Positions 1 through 11,294 are shown, counted from the stretch's first letter. The stretch: 64,000 nucleotides of DNA from Lampris incognitus (GCF_029633865.1 NC_079223.1:36363739-36427738); one strand, 5' to 3'. Notes: generated by a model from the letters alone, not told the origin. Program-made: numbers and translations.

Positions 1-157
1 AGACACACAATGCAACTAGCTGTTAGATGGGCAAAGGTGAGAGCCTTCAAGCCTAAACAGAAAGTATTGGTTCAACACCACAGGGGAGGGGAAGATGAAA
101 ATGGCTACCATGTACAATTGTCAGGGTACTAGGTCCTATCACTTACTTGGTTGATAT
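1..157 (+). pseudogene. Gypsy-like pol 3' remnant, left part
   Basis: A reading frame at the window edge contains FKPKQKVLVQ, which looks like the integrase C-terminal region of Gypsy-type pol proteins (usually FKPGQKVLV or similar). It is cut by a small LTR element inserted at 158-598, and a matching tail continues at about 603-843. This is probably the decayed end of an older LTR retrotransposon that continues to the left of the window. Assignment is by motif only and is tentative. Confidence 0.35.
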
Positions 158-598
158 TGTAACGCACACGAATAAGTAGACACGTTAGCCCTTGGTTAAT
201 GGGTCTGAGCCTTTAGTCGACTGGTTAACGTTGTCGCCCGCGGTGCAAGAGATACGGGTTCGCGTCGCGTCTCGGCTTTGGCGGTTCCCGGGCTGCCCCT
301 GCCCCCCACCCTCAATTTGCTGCATTGGTGTCAGAAGTGGGATGGTGAGACCGTGAGGTCATCGGAAGTGCGTGCGCCCAGAGCCATAAGGGAGCTGATA
401 TGCTGAAGCGCGGGTGTGCGCTTCCCTAAAGAGGGCGGGGTAGTGTAACGTACATGAATAAGTAGATACGTTATCCCTTGTCTAACGGGCCGGACCCTTT
501 AGTTGACTGGTTAACGTTGTCACTTGTGGAGTGGGAGACACAGGTTCGCATCCCGGCTGTGGCGTCGGTTCCCGGGCTGCCCCCCTGAGTTCGCTGCA
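158..598 (+). mobile_element. Miniature LTR element with almost no internal sequence
   Basis: Two direct repeats of about 160 bp (158 to about 324, and 440-598) both start TGTAACG and end CTGCA. They are flanked by a 4-bp ATAT target duplication (154-157 and 599-602). Only about 115 bp lies between them. It starts with a primer-binding-site-like TTGGTGTCAGAAGTGG and ends with a purine-rich tract (AGAGGGCGGGG). The two LTRs differ at many positions, so the insertion is not recent. Each LTR contains a tRNA-like stretch with a B-box-like GGTTCGCATCC (copy 2). It resembles a TRIM-type non-autonomous LTR retrotransposon. Confidence 0.6.
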
Positions 599-602
599 AT
601 AT

Positions 603-843
603 TAATGGAAAGGTGTGTAAGGGATATGTAAATCAATTGATGAAAACTGAAAATCAGTCTGTGGTTACAGAAGAGGATATGCTAGATTTTCATTTTTCTG
701 ACGATGAGTCAAACATACCAAATGATGGGAGTGTACAGGGACCTCAGGAGAGTGGGACTGCTTCAGAGACCTTCCAGAATCAGCCACGGCCTTACTGTAG
801 GCCAAAACCTAATGTAAGACCTCCTGATAGATTAAAACTGTAA
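603..843 (+). pseudogene. Gypsy-like pol 3' remnant, right part
   Basis: The frame ends with a proline- and arginine-rich tail, RPYCRPKPNVRPPDRLKL, the kind of tail seen at the end of Gypsy pol proteins. It continues the fragment at 1-157 across the inserted miniature LTR element. The first codons before 655 contain an in-frame stop when read from the left fragment, so it is not a functional gene. A host gene is unlikely: there are no splice signals or recognisable domain. Confidence 0.35.
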
Positions 844-859
844 AAGAAGATTTTAAATG

Positions 860-3800
860 AAAAGGGGTTTACAGATTTCAGGGGAAGAGTGTTGTGTATA
901 GTTTAAGCAGTATAGTGCTTTTTTTAAATTTCTTTCTTTTCTTTTCTCTTTTTTTTTGTTGGCGGTCCACTTGACTGACATTTTGTTGTTGCAATTACAG
1001 TCATTGTGATGCAAACGCGCTTGACTGGTTCGTGGAAAGTCCCAAAGGGTGCGTGTAACCTGTTGCTCAGCTAATGGCCGACAGTCAGGGTAAGCTGTGC
1101 CACGTTTAACAAGGTACATTGATGCCATACTTGCTGTTAAACGTGCTTGAATAAATTAGAATAACTTCATTCTGCAGGTTTCTTATTCCTTTGGATGAGG
1201 ATGCACAACAGGTTTAAACCCCAGTGAGAGAGCAAGTTTCAGCACTAGCGTCGGTCCGCTCTTCCTGCAGTTTGATTGTTTCAGCACTCTGCCGATGGAG
1301 CCAAGATCAAAGGGGGAACAGGCTGGTGTGTACTGACATTTAAGACAGTAAAAGACGCATGCTCGAGTGCTTTAGAGCACAAATCAATGTGCTCCCGAGC
1401 GCTAACCTGCAGCAGACGCTCATTTCGCGGAGCCAAGAGCAGCCAGAGAAGCTTAATGAGAGTGGTTTTGCTGTAAAACTTGATTGCTTCAGTCAGAACC
1501 ATAATTGGGTCATCTTGTTTTAATAATTCAAGGGCAGAAAGGGTATCCAACAGAGCACTTAGATCCCTGATAGATAGTATTGCTTATACCATTTCAGAAT
1601 TTTAAAAATAAATCCCTGCCTTGTTTTGAGTGTGGGATAAACAGAGACAGGGAGACGGAGAGTTAATCTGCATGCCATGTAACTACATGTCTGCACACAC
1701 ATGGAGTGTTCAATGAGCTGCAAGTTGGCGAAAACCTACATTTGTGCATCAAACACACACACAGACTCTCCGGACATGTTGAAGCTCACAGCTATGTGAG
1801 AGATATCTACAGCTGCACTTTGAGGCTGTGTGAGAGAGCAAGGGGTTCGTGAATTCAGTCTTGCCTTTTCCCCAACCAGAACCATCCACATGTGTCCTAC
1901 TGAGCCTGCACCCACCTCCATGAAGCCATAACACCCACTTTCTGTTATCTTTGTCAGCCTTGCATGGTGTTTATCGGCGCCCAGCAAGTAGACGGGGACT
2001 ACTTGAATAAAATAACCAAAAAGGAGGGCACATCCAGTGTCGTGACGACTACCACATCATATCACTCTTCAACCAAACTACAATTTGATCAATATTATTT
2101 ATAGAGATTTTTTATTTTCACGGGAAGGTTTTGGGGTGGATGTACGATTCAGATCGAGGGGACAGAATCACGACAGACGCCCATGGAATTCCTGCACAGC
2201 TGATCCAGGAGACGACACTGGCGCACATTCTGTGAGAGCCACAGCACCTTGTTTTCGAGGATGACGGACATAAAGGGGATCCAGTGAAGCGGACTTTCCT
2301 CCTGTTTTTCCTCTCAGTGCGTCTCAGATCAGATTTCGCTAACCGATGGGTCCGCTTTCACAGGGATGAGGGCTCGTTCTGGTCTGGGGCATGTCACCTG
2401 TCACCAAATTAACATCCGGGCTGCCATACGGGGCAGATTAAAGCGAGTCTCTAAATGGCCAGAGCTTTGAACTGAAGAAGCAGAGCCTGAAAGCTGCTAT
2501 GGCGGTGTGACATCAAAGGCTGCGTGCAGCATTTCAGCTTCATTAGTGGAGAAACAATACCACGGGAGGGAAAAACAGGCTTTACTCACTGCCCTGGAGG
2601 CAAAAGAGGGTCCACTAATTAATACATAACCTTGTCATAAAACATACAGACAGGTGTTGATATACAAAGGGTCTATGCCCACATACACACATACACATTG
2701 CTTCCCCCCCCCCCAACCCTAAACATGCAAACACAAACACGAAAAAGAGACAGGACACTCTTGTTACCAGGAGGACCCCACACAAACGCGCACACTGTTC
2801 TCAGCGACCCCTAATGCAAGGTGACCCGAGGCATGCAGGAAATGCCTCGCCGTGACTTCCTGGCCTGTTTTAGGACCTTGACACTCATAAGAGGAAGAAC
2901 GGCAGGAAGAGGAGCTGAAGGACGGGGCGGGAGGAGGGAGAGAAGGTTTGTCAGGCGGACCACGCATTGACCAGGCTGCAAACTTTGAGTGAAGCTACAA
3001 GCAAAACTTTGAGAACCAATTAAGCTTTTCGTCAGGCAAGAAGAGAGGATGTTGCCAAAATCATCTCAAATCTGAAGAAAATCAAAATACAATTATTAGC
3101 AAAATGCATTAAGGGGTATATTCAATTTTTGTTTGTAGTCATATCATAGCATGCCTGACATAGACAGCAAAACTGCAAGCTACCGGTTTATCAAGTTACC
3201 AGACAATACTGCATACATATCACTTTTGAAGAGGCCCGGATGACTGGGATTTACTGTACCAACTGTGCTGAATGCAATATGATTCGGCATCAAACCCCAT
3301 CAACACCCCATGTTTTTTACCCATCATTGTTTTGACTTAAGCTTGCATACACTGTGCCAAAGCTAGATATGCAATTTCATTGTGGAAATGTTTGTTTTTC
3401 CAAATTGCACGCTTGTCCTGGCAATTATCGGTTCCCGCTGTATGATTATCTTACTGAGTGACATGCTTTCCTTCAGGGCACCATGCGGTGTCGATTAGAG
3501 AAAATCCACTTTTGCCCCAAAAGTGTAAGCTGGTAAAGCTGCAATGCTTTGCAAAACTGTTGTCAGCCAATGAAACACGAAACATGCTTCAAGAAAACGT
3601 GGTGTATGGTTGCAGCTAATAGCGGGAGAAACACAACCACCTGACTCTGCAAGTCTAAGATAGAAGGTCTAAAAGTCAAAACCTGACTCTGTGCTCTAGT
3701 GGGTGGGTAGCTGATAGCGAGACAGTATTGATGTTCCTCTGGTGTTCCTGCTCTTGGGGAGGGTTTTCCAGATGGCACAGAAGCGAGGCGTTCCCGCTTC

Positions 3801-4335
3801 CCAAATGGGAGTCGCCCCAGGGGCCTTTTGTTGAAAACAACTGTGGAACTTTCTCACACTGTAACCCAGTATTCCCAGGGAAAGGCCTGGGGAGAGGATC
3901 ATTTCCTCAACAACTACACCACTTTGCTGTCCCGGTCCCGAGGAAGCGGGGCTCCCGGGAGCAGGCTCCTCCGGCTGAACAGGGCCGCCACTCTTCCAGC
4001 AGGGGCTCGGGGCTTTGGGGAGACAAGGAGAGGCTGAACAGAGCCGCTCAATGAAGTCTCTCATGTCTCAATTACCTAAAGTATCAAACAGCACGTAAGA
4101 GGGCGGTTGGCCCTGTTTGTTTGTCTTCAGCGGGTAGGCGTCTTCTGGTAAAACTCAGAGGAGACGAGCTACAGGAGCGGGGAAGGCAGAGAGACGAGCT
4201 GAGAGGAGAAACCTCATTTACCCCAGAGGACACTACAAAAGCCAAATCATTTGTTTGTGTGAATAAATTATCTTGATTCGAGGCAAATCTCTGTCGCCCT
4301 GTGCAACGAGACTGCTCATGATGAGAGAGGAATAA
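860..4335. other. Intergenic, no recognisable gene
   Basis: I see no convincing coding exon or family-level protein similarity here on either strand. Short open frames (for example 1281-1550 minus and 3696-4064 minus) overlap on opposite strands and lack recognisable motifs. There are small C and A runs near 2704-2716. The stretch may hold distal regulatory sequence or old repeats, but nothing in it supports a specific call. Confidence 0.4.
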
Positions 4336-4339
4336 GGAC

Positions 4340-5335
4340 CCCCCCCCTTTTTCTCCCCATTTGTATCTGGCCAATTACCCCACTCTTCCGAGACATCCCA
4401 GTCGCTGCTCCACCCCCTCTGCTCTGCCGATCCGGGGGGGGGGGGGGCTGCAGACTACCAAATGCCTCCTCCGATGCATGTGGAGTTGCCAGCCGCTTCT
4501 TTTCACCTGACAGTGAGGAGTTTCACCAGGGGGACGTAGTGTGTGTGGGAGGATCACGCTATTCCCCCCAGCCCCCCTCCCCCCCGAACTGGTGCCCCGA
4601 CCCACCAGAGGAGGCGCTAGTGCAGCGACCAGGACACATACCCACATCCACCTTCCCACCCACAGACACGGCCAATGGCTTCAGTGCATAACTGTAGTCC
4701 ACTGGCTTCCGGTTTCTACTGCAGCGGTTCCCGTTTGTTGGCGTGTGCTATTAACAGAAACAGGTTTGCTAATAGTGAAAAAAAGAGACTTTAAAGCTTC
4801 ACACCTTTGGCAGTGACATTCCAGTACCAATGGAACGTGACGATGGGAAATTAGTCCTGCAAAATATTGGCAACAAGGAGCAAAATCTTGAGATTGAAGC
4901 CGGTGAAAGGCCACAAGTGAGCTCTGCCATCATGCAAGTTCCTGGAGAACCAATCCAGCAGCAGCTAGAGAAAAGCAGGCTACGTCAAGTTACGTGGATG
5001 TAACCTGATATGTACAACTTGAAACTCTTCACCCGTTTGCTGGTAGGTGTAGGTGAAAGTTTGTCGACAATTCTGTGCATGTCGTTGACATTTATCCATG
5101 GTAAATCTTGCAGGCATCATTGTGAAAAATATGCCATTGTCAATAGCACACGCCAACAAACAGGAAACTGGTATGAGCGCTGCAGTACAAACTGGAAGTC
5201 AATGGACTACAGTTATGCGCAGAGTCCATTGTGTCTGTAGGGATGCCCGACCACGCCGGAGGTAACACGGGGATTTGAACCAGCAATCCCTGTGTTGGTA
5301 GGCAATGGAACAGACTGCCACGCCACCCGGACACC
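4340..5335 (-). repeat. tRNA-derived SINE (minus), interrupted by an insertion
   Basis: Reading the minus strand from 5335, the head holds an A-box-like TGGCGTGGCAG and a B box GGTTCAAATCC within about 60 bp, typical of a tRNA-derived SINE. The body continues in the segment 4340-4676 after an insertion of about 550 bp (4677-5229). It is a high-copy type of fish repeat, judged by its layout. The tRNA-like head is an RNA polymerase III promoter relic, not a tRNA gene, because it cannot be folded into a full cloverleaf with proper acceptor ends. Confidence 0.5.
4677..5229. mobile_element. MITE with ~85-bp terminal inverted repeats
   Basis: The left arm 4677-4758 is the imperfect reverse complement of the right arm 5139-5229. 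Shared blocks include GCATAACTGTAGTCCA at the outer end and TTTGTTGGCGTGTGCTATT at the inner end. The interior has no significant open frame. It splits the surrounding SINE between its CCAAT and TGTGTC bases, so it is a later insertion. A 2-bp AT duplication is possible. The transposon superfamily cannot be named from the sequence alone. Confidence 0.55.
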
Positions 5336-5339
5336 TAAG

Positions 5340-6570
5340 AATAAGATTTTATATGGTCTCTAAGGTAAAACAAAAGATGGAGCACTTGTACCACCGTGAC
5401 CACACCATAGGCCGCCGCTGGGGGCGAGTGAGAGTTCAGTCAACTTTATTTGATTTCCAAGGTTTATAGAGAACTCTCCTTCTATAGGTTATATGTGACC
5501 TCATTTGGTTTGGCTACCTGTTAGTTGAGTCCATCAGTGGCAGGAAAGCCGAGAAACAACATAGAGAGCAAACACCGTCGCCTAGCAGGGTATGAAAAGC
5601 TGAGCCATCAGACCTCCGAAGGTATTTGTGTGGGGCTGGGGGATCGAGGTTTGCCGTGATAATTAAAGCCTCTGAACTTTTGACATGCACATAAGATGGT
5701 AGGGAGGTTCGTGGTGAAAAGAGTTATTTGTGGAAGGGCCGAGTGTTCGATAATATGTGGCGACAAGGTGGAGGAGAGAGCAGGACAGGGCCGGGTCAGA
5801 CTCACAGACTATAAGAAGAAGGAAGACAGATCTCATAACCCACGAAGCAAGCCGGTCGAAATCAAACTCAAACAGCCCAGCCAGAGATCAACAGTGAGGA
5901 CACAAAAGGGAAGAAGCAATAAAAGGCAACACCCTCAACATGAGAAATCAATCACATGTGTGTGTGTACACACACACACACACACACGTGCAATGCTGTA
6001 CTGTAAAGTATGAGCTGTGTATCTAAATGTCACCTTTTTGTGTTAATACATAATGGAAAAAAAGGGATGTGAGCAAGATCGTTTTTCTGTCCATCTTGAA
6101 CTAACAATGAGACTAGTGTAATGTCATACTACATCTGCACATGCCTTCTAACCTCCATAACCCCACCCGAAGACTGCTGAAGCCTTATTTACATGTAAAG
6201 TGAGCATCAAGGGATGGGGACGGGGGGGTGTAAAATGGTAACATGATGGGTTTACCAAACCAAGCTCGCTCTTTACTAACCCCTCTCTGCCCCTGCCCCC
6301 CGAAAACATCCAGCCCACATTGCAATGGGCTGATTGTCCACAGACCAGGCTGTGGGTGCAACTCTCTCTCCCGAGCTCTTTGAAAGCAAAGGGTTAAAGA
6401 GGAGTGGTAGAGAGGGGCCACAAAGGCCCTCTGTTGCAGCATGGGAGTGGGGTTACCTGCTCTGCCCCTCTGAGACAGGCTCCAATTTCACACATCACAT
6501 GAGCATGCAAAGGCACGAGCATGCAAATGGACATGCATGCACACACATGTTCGTGCACGTGCGCGCGCGT

Positions 6571-6627
<57 letters not shown>

Positions 6628-7990
6628 GCCACTGCCACTACTGCTGGAGATTGAAAGGTCTGTGTGCACGTTGATCCTCAGGGAGAAATGAGGTTTGCAT
6701 GTCACCCATTCAGGGAGGGATGTTGAGACAAGAGCCCTGACCACCAGTCACATAACATGTCCACGAACTGGCTGATAGTTAGTCATTGTTCAGCCGATCG
6801 CTCCCTGGGAAATGACATGGATGGCTTGTTGAAAGCTGGACAGAGATGTTTTCCTGCTAAGTCAGAGCTTCCTCCTTATCTGGTTCTTTATTGTGACACA
6901 ATGAAAACAAAATCGCTGTTGGGCACAATCTGTCCCTGCATTCAGTTGTGTCTCGAAAAGAATTCACAGCTGCCCTGGGAAGGAAGTCACTTTTTCAGTC
7001 TGGAAGTGGGACAATGGGTTGAGAAATGAGAAGGTTTTAGAAGAGAAAAACCAAAAGCAGTGAAATTTTCATTTTGTATTTATTAAGTGCAATCAGTGGA
7101 TTGCACGCTCAGTTGCATGATCTCACTTCATGCTTTGTATTAGTTTGTTTCAGAGATCGCCAAGTAGTTTTCTGTCTTCCCTCTCTGCAACCTGTTATGT
7201 TTGACAAATAAATAACGTGTGGGAACGCTCATCTCTTATGTCTCTGTCTCGAAATGACCTTACCACAGCAGCACAGGGCAGCAGAATCCAATACCCCACG
7301 TCCCACTCTCCCCGCTCAATCATATCCCATCTATGCTTACTTTAATTAGTCTCAACTAATCCCACTGTCTCTCCTTGGCTCCTATGCTATTTCTTTTTCC
7401 AGCACTGCGCCCTGACACAACCCTTATCATCAACAGAAATACTGGACCGGTGAATTTTCTGACTCCGGCAGAATCAGATTCCCCTTGGTGTGAACAGGTT
7501 ATGATTAGGGTTAGGTGGTTAGGGTTGGGAGGGAGTGGGGGTGCTAGGGCAACCTAGCCTCAAGCCAAGGGGAGTCAGATTCTGTGGGGGAGCTGGACAT
7601 TTCTTTCACAACGGAACTGAGGCTCTGACCTTTTCACTCTTTGCAACTAGTTTCTGAATTTTAAGATTATTCTTCCGTAGCTCACCCACGCTGTGTGTCA
7701 TGGCGAATAAGACCGTCTCCCAAATGCCTCAAATAAAAGGATAAATGTCAACACGCCTCAATAGCCATGGATGGAGACTGAAAGACAGGCTTCGGCTTTG
7801 AGCCGTGAGAGCACCCAGGCATGTTCAGAAATATCACACCAGCTTCCCACTGACGTCACAGGCTGGACTGTCTGAAATCCATCCGGATAGCCTATATATA
7901 ACATGCTGACTCACCACACTCGAAAATGGGTACATGTCTATAAATCTCTCAAGTGATAAACCAATTGTGCCAAAAAGGAGATTCAAGTTC
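5340..7990. other. Intergenic, no recognisable gene; microsatellites
   Basis: No exon with recognisable protein similarity was found. A short CA tract lies at 5966-5985 and a long one at 6572-6626. Open frames through the CA tracts are artefacts of dinucleotide repetition. The unit GGTTAGG recurs at 7506-7530, which is telomere-like but too short to be meaningful. Confidence 0.4.
6572..6626. repeat. (CA)n microsatellite
   Basis: An uninterrupted run of about 27 CA units, preceded by an alternating purine-pyrimidine GTGCGCGCGCGTG tract at 6558-6571. Confidence 0.9.
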
Positions 7991-7999
7991 TATCTTTAT

Positions 8000-8670
8000 G
8001 CATGCTCAATAATCCAGATCAGTTCATCTGGACACAGCGTTTAGTGGGAGAAACGTTTCATCATCATCTAAGTGACCTCTTCAGTCTCAACTGACTGCAG
8101 GCATCCCCACCCTTATGAACAACACGGTGGCATAACGACCGAAAGCAACGGCCGGTTTCATATGCAGATTGCCGTGACCATTAACTAGAGTTACTATTTC
8201 GGATCAGTTGAGACGCGTGTTTTCCAAACATCACGTCTCAGTTACTTTCAAACCCCAAAACACGCCGCGCCGGAAGTTGCTCCACCCCAAGGAGCGGGTC
8301 GCCGTGCATGAGGGGTGGAAGTAACAAAAATTACTTGATAAAAATGGAGACGATGAAAATGCACGTGAATTGAAAAATGGAGCGGTAATTTTTGTTACTT
8401 CCGGCCCTCATACTCGCACTACATTTGTACATTGAACTTGTACAATGGGGAAACTGAACAGACGCTGGCCAAGAGGATGGTACAACACAGTTACACGGCC
8501 ATTGTAACTCTAGTTAATGGTCACAGCAATTTGCATATGAAACCGATGGTTGCTTTCGGTTATTGTGCAGCTGTGTTGTTTATAAGGGTGGGGACACCTG
8601 CAGCCAGCTGAGGCTGAAGAGGCCACTCACATGAGTGATGAACGTTTCTCTCAACTTTCTGTGATTCAAA
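8000..8670. mobile_element. Fold-back (palindromic) element, ~670 bp
   Basis: The left half (8000-8190) and right half (8495-8670) are imperfect inverted copies of each other. Examples are GACCATTAACTAGAGTTAC at 8176-8194 against GTAACTCTAGTTAATGGTC at about 8504-8522, and GGCATCCCCACCCTTAT against ATAAGGGTGGGGACACC. The middle contains a second inverted motif (AAGTAACAAAAATTAC and GTAATTTTTGTTACTT). Related single arms or hairpins occur at 25,000-25,200, 49,063-49,195 and 51,269-51,401, so this is a dispersed family. Confidence 0.6.
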
Positions 8671-9261
8671 TTCCACTTTCTCACGTTTCCTTTAGGCATA
8701 CGGAAATTAAAAAATACAAAAAGACTTTCCTTCCCAGCACATAAGTTCTCTCGCTCTCTCTCTCTGTGCGTGCGCGCGTGCGTGCGTATCTTCATGTCTG
8801 AGGGGAGTGATGAGAGAGAAAACAAAGGACAGCCCTCCCCCCCAATCACTCAACCATTAAGGCCTATAAACATTTCACAGCGGTGTCTCAGACAACAATG
8901 GCTTCAAAGGTAAAAGATTTACAAGTGCCTGAGGGGTGAGAACCTCTAACAGTCCAAGAGTTCAGTCTGCCACCTATAGCCGGTCTGCCCTATACACTGA
9001 ACACGCAATTGCATTGGACCCTGCGAATACTTTAGACATTGTTTTTTAATAAAGTTGCTGGGAGACATAAAGCCAATCGATGGCTCTGACCCAGTACAAG
9101 GAACCCCCTCCTCAATGGATAGATCATGTGGATGGATTTGATTGGCGCAGGTGCTGCAGCAACTGTCCAATCTCTACTACGACTACTACTACCTACTACT
9201 ACTTTCGGCTGCTCCCGTTAGGGGTCGCCACGGCGGATCACCCGTTTCCATCTCTTTTTGT

Positions 9262-9570
9262 TAATATAGCGCTTTTCTAGACACCCAAAACGCTTCACAT
9301 TGAAGGGGGAAACTCACTTCAACCACCACCAATGTAGCACCCACCTGGGTGATGCACGGCAGCCATTTTGTGCCAGAACACTCACCACAGATCATCTTGA
9401 GGTGGAGAAGGAGGAATCATTGAGCCAGTTACATGGAGAATGATTAGGTGGCCAGAAGGAGAAGAGCCAGGGTGGGAATTTTTCCAGGACACTGGGGAAC
9501 CGTCTACTCTTTGCAATAAGTGCCATGGGATCTTTAATGACCACAGGGAGTCAGGACCTCAGTTGATGGG
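9262..9570. repeat. Unidentified dispersed repeat within the LINE
   Basis: This block starts TTGTTAATATAGCGCTTTTC and interrupts the LINE sequence that resumes at about 9,571 (CCTGTCCTCTGCATC). Continuity of the LINE on both sides, compared with the second copy near 19,990-20,050, marks it as an insertion. I cannot assign a family. Confidence 0.4.
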
Positions 9571-9625
9571 ACCTGTCCTCTGCATCTTCATCTGTCACAC
9601 CAGCCACCTGCTTGTCCTCCCTCCC

Positions 9626-9962
9626 CAGTGGCGCCCCCAGAAATTTTTCATAGGGGTGGCCAAATGGGGCCACTGAAAATCTTGGGGTGGCACACCAAAA
9701 CCAAAAGCCATGACTGAATTTCAGGAATTCTATGATGCTGTTGTAGTGTACTGTATAGGCTAGTTGAAAACTGTCAATATGAGAGTTAAGAAAATATACA
9801 TTATTCATTTAAATGAACAGCACCTAATGTAAAATATCAGATAGAAGCATATTATGCATAATCAGAAGCATATTCTGCATATGCGACTCGTGGCTGGGGG
9901 GGCCAGCGGGGGGCCAGGGATAGTATCAGGGTGGCCGTGGCCACCCCTTGGGGGCGCCACTG
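9626..9962. mobile_element. hAT-type MITE, 337 bp
   Basis: Terminal inverted repeats of 14 bp match exactly (CAGTGGCGCCCCCA at the left, its reverse complement at the right). The element is flanked by an exact 8-bp target duplication, TCCCTCCC, at 9618-9625 and 9963-9970. An 8-bp duplication and CAGTG-type ends are typical of hAT transposons. The element splits an RTE-like LINE, and there is no transposase inside. Confidence 0.85.
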
Positions 9963-10420
9963 TCCCTCCCCACGTCCATAAACCTCCTCTTTGTCCTTAC
10001 TCTTTTCTTCTTCCCTGGCAGCTCCATCTTCAGCATTCTTCTCCCAATATACCCAGCATCTCTCCTCCACATATGTCAAAACCAACTCAGTCTTGCCTCT
10101 CTTGCTTTGTCTCCAAACCGTCCAACCTGGGTTGTCCTTCTAATATAGTCATTCCTAATCCTGTCCATCTTCGTCACTCCCAATGAAAATCTTAGCATCT
10201 TCAACTCTGCCACCTCCAGCTCCACCTCCTGTCATTTCGTCAGTGCCACTGTCTCCAAACTATATAACATAGCTGGTCTCACAACCATCTTGTAAACCTT
10301 CCCTTGGTAAAAACAAGCAAACGGACAACAAGTACGACATGGTGTTTCCTCCAAAACGCAAGTATTTTTCCGGTGGTGCCAAAATGAAGAAAACGAAGAC
10401 AGAGAGCAGAAGTCGAGATT

Positions 10421-10500
10421 TAGGTATGTCATGGAGTCATTCATTGCAAATTAAGGAATTGTTACAGATACTCTTTAGCAGTTCACACGTGAATATGAAC
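10421..10500 (+). repeat. Paralogue of the Penelope insertion target
   Basis: This stretch matches the composite of 10,850-10,907 plus 17,155-17,195 (shared blocks GTCATGGAGTCATT, CAGATA.TCTTT and CAGTTCAC / CAATTCAC followed by GTGAATAT). It therefore shows what the target looked like before the Penelope-like element inserted. The two target copies lie about 430 bp apart in direct orientation. Confidence 0.55.
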
Positions 10501-10612
10501 CAATTCTCTTCAGAAGTGCTGCTGACAGATCTTAAGCTAACTGGCTGTTGTGACTTCTCTTATGTACACTATTGTAGTGTTACTATTCGTGGGTTACTAA
10601 CTTAATCACTAT

Positions 10613-10850
10613 TATATATAAGTACACGGAGACGAGGATGCGGCACAAGTCTGATCTTTACTGACGGAGACATCACACACTACTAGGCTCGACCAGTGTA
10701 TTACAGAACTCAGTAGTGGTGACAGTCCAACACAATCGAGCACCGAGTGCTCGATCCAATACACCACACTGGCCTTTAGCATGCATGAGGTCGGTCAGGG
10801 TAGCTAGCTTAACTAGTCTAGTGCATTTGTTTAGCAGAAGTTGGGATTCA
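10613..10850. other. Spacer between duplicated target copies
   Basis: This AT-rich to mixed-composition stretch separates the two similar segments at 10,421-10,500 and 10,850-10,907. No gene is seen. It could be a solo LTR or other repeat, but no clear terminal repeats were found. Confidence 0.3.
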
Positions 10851-11082
10851 GGAGGTATGTGTCATGGAGTCATTAATTGCAAATGAAGGAATTGATACAG
10901 ATATTCTCCAAAGGAGTTGAATCGAGTGAAACTGGACTTGGTATATATCCGTGAAGACGTTTCGCCTCTCATCCAAGAGGCTTCCTCAGTTCGTGCCTTT
11001 CTGACTAGACCAAGCTAGTCTGACTGGCTGCTGATGCGACTCAGAATTTATCCTCTTTGGAGTCGTTGTCCGAGCTATAGAT

Positions 11083-11281
11083 TGTTATGTATGCACACAT
11101 CGACAGTGCTGCATTTGATTTGGTGCTGTTCTATTGTGCTGGGATCGATTGGTGATGCCTGCGGGCTCTGGGTTGTTTGATCGGGTCTGCCTTTGATGCT
11201 GTGTCAGTCTAAATAAAGAATGCCACGGAGAGGTTGTGTCGAGCGACAGCGCTGTGTCCTGACGTGATTTCTAAATACAAT
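11083..11281 (+). repeat. 5' LTR of the Gypsy element
   Basis: It starts TGTTATGT and ends close to ATACAAT. The exact 3' boundary could be one base further because the target duplication overlaps it. It carries a polyadenylation signal at 11,212-11,217. It is identical to the 3' LTR. Confidence 0.9.
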
Positions 11282-11294
11282 ATTGGCGACGAGG

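Larger units (their letters stand above)
9197..10312 (-). mobile_element. RTE-like LINE 3' fragment, copy 1 (minus)
   Basis: On the minus strand this segment reads as the 3' part of the same LINE family as the plus-strand copy at 17,430-20,060. It includes GKVYKMVVRPAMLYSLETV near 10,245-10,300 and the terminal block equivalent to CGACCCCTAACGGGAGCAG at about 9,205-9,235, followed by TAC-type tail repeats (9,177-9,203). It is interrupted by an unidentified repeat of about 300 bp (9,262-9,570) and by a hAT-like MITE (9,626-9,962). Stops and indels make it non-coding. The clade name is inferred from motif style, not from a search. Confidence 0.55.

Noticed and set aside
1281-1550. 89-codon minus-strand frame (MDTLSALELLKQDD)
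   Set aside because: Slightly protein-like composition, but no recognisable family, and an overlapping plus-strand frame; not enough for a gene call.
3696-4064. 122-codon minus-strand frame overlapped by plus-strand frames
   Set aside because: No motif, no splice signals and equal support on both strands; open by GC composition.
7500-7540. Telomere-like GGTTAGG words
   Set aside because: Only a few irregular copies; not a telomeric array.
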